64,000 nucleotides of DNA from Eulemur rufifrons (GCF_041146395.1 NC_091001.1:104120965-104184964); one strand, 5' to 3'. Positions 11,096-24,199 are shown, counted from the first letter of the stretch. The notes: a model not told the origin generated them from the letters alone. Numbers and translations: made by a program.

Positions 11096-13752
11096 TGAGC
11101 CCTCAAGTTATCAGATTCATGAAACGAGAGGTTGGTATGTCCTCCCATTCGAGCCCTTCTGTAAATAGTAGCTATATCTACACAACATTATAGCTATATG
11201 TTTTATTAACCTAAAACACTACTAATTCTATAGTGGTTAAATAAAGCTGGCGAAGTTTCTGCCTTCACAGTACAAATTCTTAATCTTTCGAGCAATGGGC
11301 AGGGTGTGGGTGTCAACCACACTCCCACGACTCTCCCCACTGGCGCTGCACTCCCTTCCCTCTGCGGTCAGCTGTTGCCAGGGTGAATGTAAGTCCTGTT
11401 TTCCCAAGACAGTCACAGGGTATGCCCAGTGCCCACGATTAACCATTAATAGTGTCTTCTTCTACTCTCAATGGAACCCCAGTCACCCCAGTTACTGTTG
11501 GTCGCTTCAACCTTGTATTGACGTGCTTCCTTTATTCTGAAAGCATTGCAAGTCCTGACCGATGCTTCCTTTTGTTAAAGTAACCTTGTTTTGCCTCTCT
11601 GTAACTTCATGTCTTTTGTTCTCTCCCTTCACACAAGGCCGTCCTTTTCTTGGGACCTCTTACAGGACTATTAATGCACTGTGGCTTTACTCTTCTCCAC
11701 GTTACAACTTCACAAGGGCAATGCCGTAAAGAGAAGCCCTAAAGTAAAGAGAGGCAGAGACTGAAAAGAATGTGTGTCCTGAATGAGGTAGGGTCTTGCT
11801 ATTTCTGAGCCTCCTTTATGGACTGCCAGCAGGGTTTGGATTTCTTCCTGCAAACCAGAGGGATATCCTCTGCATATCGGGCCATTGAAAACAATAGTTT
11901 ACATGTGCCATGCTTGGCAGTGAATGTGCAGACACCTTCTGTGGAGGGGAAGAAAGCCAGCCAGCTGTGTAGGAGCTGGCAGAGAAAGGCTGATCAAGAC
12001 TGGACCACGGCCCCGCTCTTAGCTCGCGTTTCAGCCTTTCCTTCTATGGCTCCCGTCCTTGTCTTTGTGAAAGGTTTGCTAAAACTTCACTCAAAAACAG
12101 AAACTTTTCTGCACAAGATATTAAATAGGCAATTAATATACACAATAAGCTGTTCTCCTCTGACTGTTTCTTGGCTCATTATTAGACTGAGAAACCTTAT
12201 CATCAATAACTTCATATCGAAGAACCACTGGTTTTATATCCACTATTCGGAGCTTCTATTGTTTGTTTGGGGTAACCTGAAATCTTGTGGCTTATTTCTT
12301 TTTTTGCTCTGCACAGTGATCAGGGAAGTTACTAAAGTGCTATGTTCTCAATATAAACCCCCTAAATACAATCAGATGATTCAGTTTCTGATCATACTGT
12401 TGCTGTGAACACTTAATAGGTACTTGTTTATTAACTGAATTGATACTTGTATTTTTTCTCCTTTCTAAGAATTCTTGTTGAAGCATAACTTACACAGTCT
12501 ATATTTATGCTTATAATTAAATACAAGGGGTATTTGCTAACCAAGGATAATGGGTTGTGTGAAAAGACAAATTTGAAGTAATTTAAATTTAACATAGGGG
12601 GATTGTTTTATGATATATTTATAAGGGCAAGTAAGTTTTGGTGGCAATAAAACTTAGAATAAGTCTCTCATCTTATGTTTAACGAAAAATTATAGCTGCA
12701 ATGAGATAAGTCATAGAATTTGAGGGAGCACTCTTTTTTCCAGGCAAAATTCTATCACAACATACTATGACAATTTGCAATTCACATTTGGATTTTACTG
12801 CATCATAAAAGAGATCATATATTTTTAGCCAAAAAAAAGTCAAGGACTGTATTAATTTCTCCAAGGGCTTTGATGTTTAACTCAATCTCCTTTGAACACC
12901 TATCCCGTCATCATCAGTTTTTAAATTTTCTCTTCTATGTTTCAACTGGACTGTCTCCGCCGATTACTGATGTGTCAACAGCTTTGTATGTGAGCCAAAC
13001 AGTATCTATCTGTACATACAGGAACTTCATGAAATCTTGCAACTTTTACAAAATGACAATTCTCACATTTGCAATTGACTTGGATGGTATAGTTGGCAGT
13101 TTTATAATAAATATTTAATATCTAAAAAATAGCAAATGACTGATAGCTATTGAAGCAACAAGTAGGAGTAGATGTTAAAGCTGGGAATGGTATTTAGAGA
13201 CCAGTTTTATAAATGGTCATTACTGCTTTAAAGGCTCTTGCTGCCCTTTGAAGGCTCATGACTGTGAGACTCAGATCATGGATTCTAGTCTGGCAATGAG
13301 GGATTCCTACCAACACGATACACAGTTACAGTAGTATACATGTGAATTCTACCTAGTTATATGTATATATATTTATTAATGAAATTATCTTAGACTGCAT
13401 ATTTCTGATATTTAATTCCTGTAATTGGGCCTTTCCTAGACTTTGCGTCTTGGAAATTGCAGATATTTTCAATACTGTTCCCATCATTGAATTTACCAGA
13501 AATGGTGCTCCAAATTTCTTTCTGAATAGCAGTCTATTGCAGTATTTGAGCCACTTGCTTGGGAACTTCCCACCCAGAGACATAAGTTGTGGGAGAAAAA
13601 CATAAAGTGAACTCAGTGATGCTTTATGTCTGGAATATAACTCCAAGAGCTTCCAACATGTCCTAAAATCTTACTTTTCCTTCTGGAGTGTAAATTTGGG
13701 GGGCCCCATTTTGGTATATGTCAGTTTCTTTACAGCAGAGCAAATAAGGCAC
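11096..13752. other. 2.7 kb of unassigned, apparently low-repeat sequence
   Basis: I recognise no repeat family here. The longest frame is 11818-12408 (196 codons), which has hydrophobic C-terminal stretches but no recognisable domain or initiation context. Other small frames (12870-13118, 13353-13646 minus, 13671-13934 minus) are equally anonymous. The stretch may contain diverged repeats that only a profile search would reveal. Confidence 0.45.
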
Positions 13753-13970
13753 TGTATCAAAGTGGTTAAAAATATAAACTCATCAACCAAGTAACTTTGG
13801 GTAAGTTGTATAACATCTTCTTCAGCTTCCTCATCTCTAAAAGTAGGAATCATACCTACTTCATAGCATTGTTGTGAGGGTTTAAATGAGTTAAGACTTA
13901 TTAATACAAAGCATTTAAATAGTGCCTGATACATAGTAAGTGTTTTACAGATATTGATGATTATTTAGGG
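13753..13970 (+). mobile_element. MIR SINE
   Basis: A nearly complete plus-strand MIR: 'gtatcaaagtggttaaaa', 'agtaactttgggtaagttg', 'cttcctcatctctaaaag', 'gcattgttgtgagggttt', 'atagtgcctgatacatag'. The tRNA-derived head and conserved core are both visible. Confidence 0.88.
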
Positions 13971-14619
13971 CATTTAGTTGCTGTTACATATCTGCTGAAT
14001 CTTTTAATCACTATTTTAGTTGACAGTAAAAAAAATAATATTCAGCTAGCAAGTGAGTAGGAGTAACTGATTCTTCACAGGAAGTGACTCTCACATTTTT
14101 GGATGGAATGTTTAGAGAGGGCTGTGGTAGCAGCAGCAGCTGGGTGGGGAACGGCTCTATCTCAGATCACTGCGGGGCCCTGGGTGACTCTCTCGCTTTC
14201 TCTGGCTCTGCTCCCTCAGCACAGTAAGTAGGCTGGGTTAGTTGATCCTGGTGGTCCGTTTCACTCTGATGTCTTAAAGCTTAATCTGCCTCTGAAACAG
14301 GCAAGATTGAAGGTGTGAAAGCAAATGTGATACAACCAAGGACCTGTGCTAAGTAGCTGCAGTATTCTCCCTGTCTTGCAAGGGATAACTTTGCATTTGA
14401 GGACATCCTGAGAAGACCAGAAATGCCTGACCTTTTTGGGCAGAGTTGTAAAGCCTGTGCTTAGTGATCTGGGGCCCTGGGAGAGCTGAAGTTCTCACAG
14501 CAAAAATAAATATCCCTCCCTACAAGGAAGAGTATTTTTGGAGAAGGAGCTATGGGAGCAGCCTGGAGAGTCTCTTCCTGCTTTCATCTCAGCCATTGCA
14601 AGGGGCAAGAAAGAGCTGT
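13971..14619. other. Unassigned sequence
   Basis: No feature was identified apart from a short CAG-rich patch (about 14128-14142). Confidence 0.45.
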
Positions 14620-14840
14620 TATCTACTAATTGCCTAATGTAGGCCAACCACTGCACTAGACAGTTAATAGATATTTCCCGTTCTGATAACAGCCATACAA
14701 AGATGGGATTTATTTTCCCTGTTTTACAAATGTGGAACTTAAGGCTCAGAGAAGGAAAGTGATTTTCCAAGTATGCACAACAAGTAAATGGAAGAGCCAG
14801 AATTTGAATTGCAGTCTTGCTGGTTTCTGCTCTTTTCACT
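14620..14840 (-). mobile_element. MIR SINE, minus strand
   Basis: Reversed MIR order: 'ccactgcactagacag', 'gataacagccatacaaag', 'ctgttttacaaatgtgg', 'aggctcagagaaggaaag', 'gagccagaatttgaat'. Confidence 0.85.
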
Positions 14841-15149
14841 CCAGCGGGTTGCCATGGGCTCCACCTCACCCATTCCCCTGGCCAATGAGAATAAGACATA
14901 ATGGTACATGACTACCCAACCCCACCAGCTGGTAGGAGGCAGAATGAGTCTGTGGCCCAAAGCCCATTCTCTGAATGCCAAGGACAAGCCTACAGATGCT
15001 TGCATATTTCATCTTCACTCTGTGTTCCAAAGCCTGTCTTCTAACTATAAGAAATGTCTAAATTAAATTATAGAATTATTCTTACATTGATCTTACTCCA
15101 GCTCCAATTCTTAAAGATGTGAATTAATTCCATTTGGATGATTTAGTAA

Positions 15150-15385
15150 AACAATATAGTATAGTGGAAAGAACACAGAATTTGGATTCATATTCTGGCT
15201 TCCACCACTTACAGACTGGATGAGATTAAGCAAGTCACACAGTCTCCCAAGCTTTGGTTTCTTCCTATGTGAAGTATGGATAATAATGTATGGTTCAGAG
15301 GATATTGCCAGGACTAAAGGGTAAAATGCATATAAGGATAAAATGCCCAATACAATGCTTGATAAATTCTTAGTTGCTGCCAATG
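15150..15385 (+). mobile_element. MIR SINE
   Basis: Plus-strand MIR: 'atatagtatagtggaaag', 'tctggcttccaccact', 'agattaagcaagtcac', 'gtatggataataatgt'. It is the third MIR within 1.7 kb. Confidence 0.82.
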
Positions 15386-15589
15386 CCACTTCTGCACCAA
15401 TTGTCACCATTTCATCATCCTGACTCTCTTTCCTATATGAAAAATAAGGCCCATAAGGGAGTTAAGTTGGGAACACAGAAACAGATCCACTTGTATATGG
15501 AATTTTCACATATGAAAAAGGAGGCATGGAAGAACAGAGTGAAAAGAAGGAGATATTAGTCTGAAAAGTATTATTTTTATGTGGAAAGA

Positions 15590-16318
15590 TTAGATGGGAT
15601 TACAACCTCACACCATACACAAATATCAACTTTTTTTTGGACCCAAATATCAACAGCAAAATTGTAAATTGTTGGAAGAAACTGTAAGAACAAACACACT
15701 TGGTCTTAGCATAGATAAAAATTTCTTAAATAAGATACAACACTGTTAATCATAAAATAAGTTTGATCAATTTGACTACACTAAAATAAAAATTTTGTGC
15801 ATAGAAATGTCCTCGTAAATTTTTTTAAATCAACAAACTAGACAGAGACACTTGTCGTGACACATCAGGCAAAATGTGTGTAAAGAACTTGTAAAAATCA
15901 AAGTGAGAAAAGACAAACTCAGTTGAAAAATCAGCAGAGATGTGAGCAGGCAAGTCAAAGAAGAGGAAAATCATGTGATCAATAAGAATATGAAGACATG
16001 TTCAAATTAATTCTTAATCAAAGAAATGAAAATCAAGACCCAATAATGTATCATTTTCTGCCTTTCTGATTGACAAAAAACTGAGAAGTTAGAGAACAAA
16101 AAATGATGGAAAGGGTATGAAACAATGGCTCTCTCATACACAGCTAGCAATGATAATAATTTGGGGCAATCTTATAAAGTTTAACTTGTGCACACTTCAT
16201 GGTTGTACAATTACATTCTTACACCAAGGAAAAATTTTTACACATGTACACAAGAGACGTATACAAGAATATTTATAGAAGCACTGTATATACTAACAAA
16301 AAAGTAGAAACAAATTGT
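15590..16318 (+). mobile_element. Old L1 ORF2 3' fragment, plus strand
   Basis: The text follows the C-terminal portion of L1 ORF2: 'tttgatcaatttgactacac', 'ttttgtgcatagaaatg', 'cagttgaaaaatcagca', 'gacatgttcaaattaat', 'ggaaagggtatgaaaca', ending around 'atagaagcactgtatatac'. It is broken by many stops and both ends are truncated. Confidence 0.75.
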
Positions 16319-16658
16319 ATCAGTCAGGGTCCAATCAAGGGACAGAAATCACACAGTAATTTGAACAGAGAATGTTAAACATGAATAAAATATTACCTAT
16401 AGCAGGGGACAGGAGTAACAGGGAATTGGTTATTAAGGCACAAAGAGAACTCTAAAGTGCACAAGAGTAGCATGTATAAGGTGCAGCCACTATGCCTAGA
16501 GCTGAGTTAGAGCACTAAGGAGAGGAACACATCTTGAAGAATGTTCCTCCCCCAAGGCTGAGATACAGACTCCACTGGAGGGAGTGCCTCTATGCATAAT
16601 ACATAGAGAAAAATAACACCTCTCAGAGATGAAATAGACTGTAGAGATCGTCACATGC
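16319..16658. mobile_element. Probable old interspersed repeat, family not identified
   Basis: It begins with 'tcagtcagggtccaatc', a repeat-like opening I have seen but cannot place. It sits between an L1 fragment and MER20. An LTR or DNA-transposon remnant is possible. Confidence 0.3.
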
Positions 16659-16869
16659 CAATGGCAATCAACTGGAGGAGGTACTGCCCTCTAGGGGGCA
16701 TTTGAAAGTGTCCTGGGTATTTTTAGTTGTCATACCTGTGATTGAGTTTACTAGCATTTTGTGGGCAGAGAACTCAAAATGGTAAACATCCTGTAATACA
16801 CAGGACAGTCCAACTCAAGAAAAAATTGCATTTACAAAATGCCAATCATGCTTCCTTTGAGAAGCACTG
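16659..16869 (+). mobile_element. MER20 (hAT-Charlie miniature element)
   Basis: Both ends fit MER20: the left is 'caatggcaatcaactgg' (CAGTGGTTCTCAACTGG-like) and the right ends 'gagaagcactg'. Internal landmarks are 'tttttagttgtcat' and 'aggacagtccaactc'. The length of 211 bp is near the full family length. The flanking octamers do not match, so the target-site duplication has decayed. Confidence 0.78.
16685..16700 (+). promoter_or_regulatory. CTCF-like motif inside MER20
   Basis: The 16-mer TGCCCTCTAGGGGGCA closely resembles the CTCF core (CCNSYAGGGGGC) and is almost self-complementary. It is a motif match by eye only, with no proof of occupancy. Confidence 0.4.
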
Positions 16870-18129
16870 AAGACAACCCATTATTTATAGTTCCATGTGA
16901 GGTCACATAAGGGGAGACAAAAATGCCAAAGCCATTCAGGCAATTATGCACACCCTATCGTGGCTCAGACCTTCCTGGAGCTTGTCTAAGCTTCAATCTT
17001 CTCTCCTTTGTGAATCCCAAACATTCCCTGAGTGCACATCGGTGTGGACTATGCAACTCGGGCCTTGGTCCTTTTTCCCATAAAGAATGGCCCCTCTTGT
17101 CACAATGCCACCAGGCTAGACATTCCAAACTATCTTGACTGGCAATTTTATTAATAAATTGTAACTTAGAAAAATGTCTTGTGGTTTGACAGTTAAGTGT
17201 CGCTGATACTGTTTCTCCTTCTACAGCTTTTTTTCTTTCTGATACTTACAGAAATACCCTTTGTTCCCTTCTATCAATATCCCATTCCTTCTTAAAAATC
17301 CATGCTTGTGATGATTTCTATGTCTAAATTAAAAGTTTTTTAAAAAAATTTATTTTTTTTACTGAAATGTGCAAATTATATCATTTGTTAAACCAGGCAG
17401 ACTGTTTTTGTAACTTTCCTTTAACAGGTTGTGTTGCATAACAAGTCAGTTTTCATTTGACTGAGACCCACAACTCACCAGGAAGTTTCACACAGGACTG
17501 AGGAATTTCATGTACACGGAAATATGACCATAGTAAGAATACTGACCTAGAAAATAGGAAAACTTTACTAGACAATATTGAGCAATATTTCCCATTAATA
17601 TCAACAAATCAATAATTTCATGACTACAAAAAAGTTTACTATAAAAGGTCTGTATTATAAAAACTAAATGAAAATTCGGCATATTCAATATGATTTGTAT
17701 TTTATTTGAGAAATAAAATAAGTGAATAAAATCATTTTAAAAATTTGCTATTAGAGGATAGGCATGTAAAGTTTTAACAATACACAGTCAAGCATTTATA
17801 TATTTTACCAGCTTGCTGTATTTCTTGGGGTGGCAAACACTGGTATGATGTATAGAAATTGTCATGGTTAGTGTCAAATCGACAGGCAATCAGATCTCTC
17901 ATTGTGAGTTTTAGATCTGATTCTAAGGCCTCTGTTGTATAATCATTGCAGCAAGACCTTGTCTGGCAGCCACTGGAACAAGAAAAGACAAGGTCATGAG
18001 GACCAGCCCATAAAACTGGGAGGCAGATGTAATTACTCTGGATGTAAGAATGTGTATAACTTTTGTTATAGCTTATCACAAATATTTCTGCAAAATATAG
18101 TATTATAGAGCTGTAAGAGACTCAACTTC
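16870..18129. other. Unassigned sequence
   Basis: No repeat or exon was recognised. A 71-codon plus frame (16923-17138) and a 101-codon minus frame (17774-18079) have no identifiable features. Confidence 0.45.
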
Positions 18130-18350
18130 CTTCCAACTGGAAAATTTTGTTTTCTAGAACTGGAAGGAACTATAGAGATTTTCCAAATAAATTTTCTATA
18201 TGGATGGGGAAGCAGAGACAAAGTGATGATAATTCCTTTGTTCAAACTCACATGATGAGATAATAGAGGAGCCAGAATTGGAAGTCAAATTGGTCACAGA
18301 ATTATAGAATCAGCATTAGAAAATCCCTAGGTGTCACGTAGTATCCAACA
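18130..18350 (-). mobile_element. Old SINE-like fragments (MIR3-like), tentative
   Basis: Two adjacent stretches, 'agaactggaaggaactat' and 'tatagaatcagcattaga', resemble the opening of an old repeat that reads 'gaactggaagggacctta...'. The first continues with 'aagcagagacaaagtgatg' and 'aggagccagaattgg'. Family and borders are uncertain. Confidence 0.35.
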
Positions 18351-18949
18351 GCCCCATCTATCTTTTGCTTTCTGACTCTCAGACCAAGGTTGTATCAGTG
18401 TGCCATGACTCCCCAAAGATCCCCACTGATGATGATCTCTTTATATAAATTGAAGGGATTTTAAAGTTTGTTTTCCTTTACTGAAATGGAAAAATTAAAT
18501 TCTTTATTTTTTACACCTGGAAGAAGCAAGGGAATCTCTGAGCAAGCAAAACATTTGATCATATCCATGCTCATTATTCACTGGACATATTCCCATACCC
18601 TACATGGACCCTATCAATGACTTCTTTATGTACATTTTTACCAAATAGATCAGCCGAGGAGAAGAGAACACTAGAAGCAAGAGTTGACAGCTAAGAATCT
18701 GGCCATGAGGGCTGAGAGGCAGAAATGAATTTAAGAAATTTAAATATGGCCATTTAGGGGTGGAGGTACTCACATCTCAATAGATGTTTTTAAGGTGGTA
18801 AAAGAAGCCATCTCAATTATCTGGACCTTAAGCTTATTAGCACAAGTACCATGCAGGATTATTATCAGTGAACTCATCTCTGTTTTCTTGCTCACACTGG
18901 AAAAGTGTGTTTTGCCCAATGGAGACTAAAGTCATCAAAAAAAAATTAA
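18351..18949. other. Unassigned sequence
   Basis: No feature was recognised. Confidence 0.45.
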
Positions 18950-21826
18950 ATAAGTAGTAAAGAAAAATTTCCCAGAATTAGAAAAAGAGGAAAGATTTCA
19001 GAATGAAAGAGGAAAGATGAGAGGTGGGAACTAGATTTGGATATATTATAATAAAATTAATATCAAAGAGAAAATTCTAAAATTTCCAAAGGAAAAGTAT
19101 AAATCATACATGAAGAGACAAGAATCAGATGACATTTGATTTTTCGGCAGCAACACTGATGCAAGAAGATAATGAAGTAGTATTTTTAGAGTACCGAAGA
19201 AAAAGAACTTAGAATCCAAAATTTAATTTCTAGCCAAACTGTCATTTATATATGAAGGCATGATAAAAATATTATCTGGCATACAAAGATTTAGAAGTAT
19301 TTCTTCACAAAGGCACATATTGAAAAGGGGTCAAATACTTTGGCAAAACTTATAGCTATCTAAATAAGTTAAGACTAAAGAAAAAAAGAAATATAACTAT
19401 GATAACCCATAGTTTATCTGGAGTTTAAAAATGTAGATAATATCAATATGGTGGATGTGGATTGGAGAGCTCCATGGATCTGAAAGGCTGCTAAGTTCTT
19501 ACCTTACACAGGTTAATATAGATATCAATTTTTGAAAATATAATAAAGGATGTTTTCATACAAGGTAGGCCATACTGAAATAAATCTAGTAAAATGGTGG
19601 ATACAAGCAAAAAAATCAATAATTCAAGTTAAAGTAAATGGATGAAATTCTTCAAAGAAAAGACAAAATTAGAGAAATCTGATTTTATAAACCCATGTAT
19701 ATGATGTTTACAAAAAGACACACCTAAAACATAAAATTGAAAGTAAAATGATGGGAAAAAATAAGACAAATACTAACTAAAAGAAAACTACTTTAGCTAA
19801 GCTTCCTTTTTTTAACCTACATTAATAAAGTAAAATAAATTTTAAGATATAAAGCATTATTAAGGATGAAATGGGGCACTTTCTAATAATTAAACCATCC
19901 TTGCTTACCTAAAATATTAATTTCAATTAATTTAGAAGCTACAGCACATTTTAAATTTTTTAAACTTAATAAATGGCCTCAACATACATGAAACAAAATA
20001 TACAAAGAGAAGGTGACAAATCCCCTACCACATTTGGAGATTTTGACAACTCTCTCAGAAAAAAATTAAGAAGGATATAGAAGATCTAAAAAACTCAGTT
20101 AAGAATCTTGACTAATGAGGAAATATAGTTTCCCTGAAATAGTTAGAGAATATATACTTTTTTCAACTGTATGTGTGTCATTTAGAAAAACTGAGCAGGC
20201 ATTAAGGCAATTAAGGCAAAAAGAAAGCCCTGATAAATTAAATTTCAAAGGTAATCACACAGGCCATGACCTCTGAACACAACATAATTAAATTATAAGT
20301 TTAAAAAATGTTTTATGATTTCATTTGTAACTTGTAATAGAAATGCTAAAAACGTATGTGTTACAGGAGAAATAAGAATTAATGTTTTTAAATATTTAGA
20401 ACTCCATGATAAGGAAAACAAAACACATCAAATCGTGTGTCAGATGTGGTAACATTTTTTAATACAAGGCATAAATAATATTAGAAAGGCAGAAAGTCTT
20501 AAAATTAAGGAGCTAATTGTCTATCTTAAGAAATAAGAACAAAAGAATAAAACCATGGAAAACAGAAAGAAAAGATAATAAAATTAAGAGCAAAAATCAA
20601 TAAAATAAAATACAAAAATACAATAGAAAATATTAACAGTCAAAAGTTGAGAAAAAACAAAGTAAACAAATCTCTGACAAGAGTAATCTAGAGAAGACGA
20701 CAGAAGGCACAAACTAAATAATGAAAAGTGGGATATAATTTGGGCCATAAAGACAGATAAACAAGAGATTAGAAAGGATGGGAAACACTATCAGGACTAT
20801 TTGCCTGTAACTTTGAAAACTTAGGTTAAATGGACAAATACTTAAAAATATAATTAAGCAGAACTAACTCAAGAAAAAATAGATTGAAAGTCTTATAACT
20901 ATTAAATTAATCCAGTGATTAAAATCTTCTCACAATGGAAACACCATTCCCTGATGATTTTACAGGCAATTTCTACCAAACTTTCGAGAAATATATTACC
21001 TCTTTTAGATGGCAGAAAAAGAGAGAATACACCCCAAATGACCCAGTTTATTCTATAAAGCCAGTATAACCCTAACACCAAAACCAATAATTCATTTTGC
21101 AAACATTTGGTAAAATTCAACATACATTCTTGATAAGACTCTTAGCAAATTAGAAAGAGAAGGAAATTTTCTTAACCCCATAAATAATGTCTGCAAAAAA
21201 GTTTTAAAACAGTTTCCTAAATGGAAAATGTTGGAAGCATTCTCCTTAAAGTCAGGAATGAGAGAAAAATTTATTTTATCACTGCATTTAGGCAATACTG
21301 AAATGAAGAGTGTAGCCAGTGCAATAAGACCAGAAAAAATAAATGCATAAAAATTTAGAAAGTTGAAAATTAACTGTTAATACTTGCAGACGATAATGCT
21401 TTTTACTTACAAAACAAAAAGGATCTACCTGAAAATAATTATAAATAATGAGATTTTAGCAAGATAACTGGGTACAAAATCAATATAAAAATGTCACCTG
21501 CTATTCTGAACACAAGCTAAAACATATAGAAACCATAAAGAGGGGACAATAACTTACGATTGTCAAAAGAAGTTCTAGACCTCTATAGTTCTTAATTTAC
21601 TAAGTGATATTAAAGAAAACATATATAGATAGAGAAATATATTAATGAGGAGACCATGTCAATGCTGCCAGTTCTCCCCAGTCAACCCGTGACTTCACAT
21701 TAATTCAGTGCAATTCAAATTAAAATCCCAATGGGGTATTTTAAATGAATTTTGATAAGCTGATTATAAAATATATACAAAAAAAGTTCAGGGCTAAAAG
21801 TAGCCAGGATACTTCTGAAAAAGAAT
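18950..21826 (+). mobile_element. Old L1M/HAL1-like element, plus strand
   Basis: Degenerate L1 text runs for nearly 2.9 kb. An early segment at 19140-19270 ('gaatccaaaatttaatttc', 'atatatgaaggcatgat') is the conserved L1 block before the ORF2 RT part. Later blocks are clear: 'ccattccctgatgatttt' (20944), 'tataaagccagtataaccc' (21054), 'acattcttgataagactc' (21123), and the 'agtgtagccagtgcaataag' stretch at 21309. Only short frames remain. The 3' UTR is absent. Confidence 0.7.
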
Positions 21827-22355
21827 GAAGATACACACCCCGTATTTCGGTCACCTGGGTCACTGTGTCCACCAAACATGCAATGTTTGCTCCTGCCTCA
21901 AGGTGTGTATCGGCAGCATGCGATGCATCTGGATAAGAAAGTCAAAGCTGGCCACACATTCTTTTCCCATTCAACTCTCCTTTCAACAAAGCTGCCCCAC
22001 TTGTAGGTTTCTAAAAAGCTCAGCCTCTTTTATGATTCCATACTTTGCTTTTGCCATTTCCTTCACCTGGAATGCAAAGTCTCCACTTTGTATGTTTGGA
22101 AAACTCTACTTTTCAAGATTCAGCTCAAAAAGTATCTTCTCTATGAAGCCTTTTATGCACCTTGCATCTTATTGCCTTTGTCTGGGACACTGGGCACTCT
22201 CTTTGCATTCTCATGGTTACTTGTACAGCCTTCTATTATTGAAATAAATAAATACTATGTGTTTTTCTCAGGGGCAAGGATGGTGTCTTCTCATATTTTC
22301 AAGTACCTGGCACACGGCAGGTGGTCATTAACTTGTGTTGAATTAGAGATTAATT
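21827..22355 (+). mobile_element. L2 LINE 3' end, plus strand
   Basis: L2 3' UTR landmarks occur in order: 'tgccatttccttcacctgg', 'aagattcagctcaaaaagta', 'tctatgaagccttttatg', 'aggatggtgtcttctc', 'aagtacctggcacacgg'. The overlapping 140- and 91-codon frames (21825-22247, 22088-22363) lie in this non-coding L2 3' sequence and are not genes. Confidence 0.8.
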
Positions 22356-22799
22356 TACCTTAAATGGGTTATTTATTTGCTCATGATTCCTTTCATTTTT
22401 GACTTAACGAGTCATTCAATAGTCATTGAGGCTGTCAGTGATCAGGACAATCAAACAAGAACTAATACTCAGTGGGAAAAAACTTCTCTGAGCTGCAATG
22501 GTTAGGGGAGGTATTCTGTGGAATGGAGACTTAGGTCTTGTGGAACAGGAAAGATGTGAACAAGATCAAAAAGAACCTATTCACAAACTCTCCCCTTAAG
22601 AAAATCACAGTCTTTGGGGAAATAAGATGTAAGTCTCATTACTTTGAAAATGAGTAGAATGTGTTATGTGGTTTAAGAGAAGTTCAAATTATTATGGGCA
22701 TACAAAAAGTGAGGAAGCAATAATGGTGGGGAGTTCTAGGGATTTCATGAAAGAGACACTTGATGGGTATTGTTTGCATCCATATATTCATCCACCCAT
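22356..22799. other. Unassigned sequence
   Basis: No feature was recognised between the L2 end and the minus-strand L1. Confidence 0.4.
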
Positions 22800-23729
22800 G
22801 TCCACCTATAGCTACTCTTGCTTGCTTTGGGTTGCCATTTGCATGGAGTATCACTTTCTATCCATTTACTTTAGTCTGTGTGTCTTTACAGGTGAGATGT
22901 GTTTCTTGAAGGCAATATATAGTTGAGTCATATTTTTTAATCCATTTAGCCAGCCTATACCTTTTAAATGGAAAGTTTAATCTGTTTACATTCAAGGTTA
23001 TTATTGATATGTGAGGGCTTAGTCCTGTCATTTTATTAATTGATTTCTGGTTCTTTTGTATATCTTTTGTTCCTTCTTTTCTATCTTATTGCTCATTATT
23101 ATGGTTAGATAGTATTCTATAGTGGTAACATTTGAGTTTTTTTCTGCCTTGATTTTGTGTTTGCTCTACCAGTGGTATTTATATTTTCATGTGTTTTCAT
23201 GATGGTAGATTATTGTTCTTTAGCTTTCAGGTATAGCACTCACGCATTTCTTGTAGGGCTGGTCTAGTTGGAATGATTTTTCTTAGCTCTTGCTTATCTG
23301 GAAGAGACTTTATTTCTCCTTCACTTATAACGTATAACTTCTCTGGGTATAATATCCTTGGTGATATTTATTTTCTATCAGCATTCTGAATATATCATCC
23401 CATTCTCTCCTGGTCTGTAAGGTTTCTGCTGAGACATCTACTGTTAGTCTGATGAGAGATTCCTTTATTAGTAACTACATGCTTTTCTCTTGCTATTTTT
23501 AGGATTTTCTCTTTGTCTTATACTTTTGACAATTTGACTATAATGTGCTGTGGAGAAGATCTTTTTGATTTCTATCTATTTTGGGATCATTGAGCCTCCT
23601 ATATCTGGATATTTCCATCTATTATTTCATTAAATAGGTTTTCTACCCTTTCATTTTCTCTTTGCTTCCTGGGACACTAAAAATTCTAATATTTGGTCAC
23701 TTTATGGTGTCCCATATATCACATAGGTT

Positions 23730-23939
23730 TTACTTATGCTTTTTTCTTTCATCTTTGTGTGGCTGGGTTATTTCAAAAGACCTATCTTCAAGTTCTGAGA
23801 TTATTTTTTCTGTTTGATCTAGTCTATTGCTGAAGCTCTTGAATGCATTTTGTATTTCATTCAATGAATTATTCAGTTCCAGAATTTTTGTTTGCTGCTT
23901 TTTCATTATATCTATCTCTTTAGTAAATTTCTTGTTCAT
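23730..23939 (-). pseudogene. L1 ORF1 coiled-coil remnant
   Basis: A 69-codon minus-strand frame with heptad-like leucine/isoleucine spacing contains an ISELEDR segment, which matches the coiled-coil end of L1 ORF1p (the RNA-binding trimeric chaperone). ORF1p is normally over 300 residues. Here the RRM and C-terminal domains are not in one frame, so this is a fragment. Its position just upstream (minus sense) of ORF2 text supports the call. Confidence 0.7.
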
Positions 23940-24199
23940 ATCCTGAATTGTTTTTATGACTTCTTTGAGTTGTTTTTCAGTATTCTCTTAAATCTCATTG
24001 AGCTTATTTGGTATAAATATTTTTTAATTATTTTTCTGGGATTTCATAAGTTTCTTTTTGATTGAGATCTGTTACTAGAGAATTTTTATGTTCCTTTGGA
24101 GGTGTCATATTTCCTTGATTTTTCATGTTTCTTGTGTCCTTATGTTGCTATCTGCACATCTGATGTAACAGTGGCTTCTTCTAATTTTTAAAACTTGCT

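Noticed and set aside
21825..22363. Overlapping 140- and 91-codon frames
   Set aside because: They lie in the L2 3' UTR.
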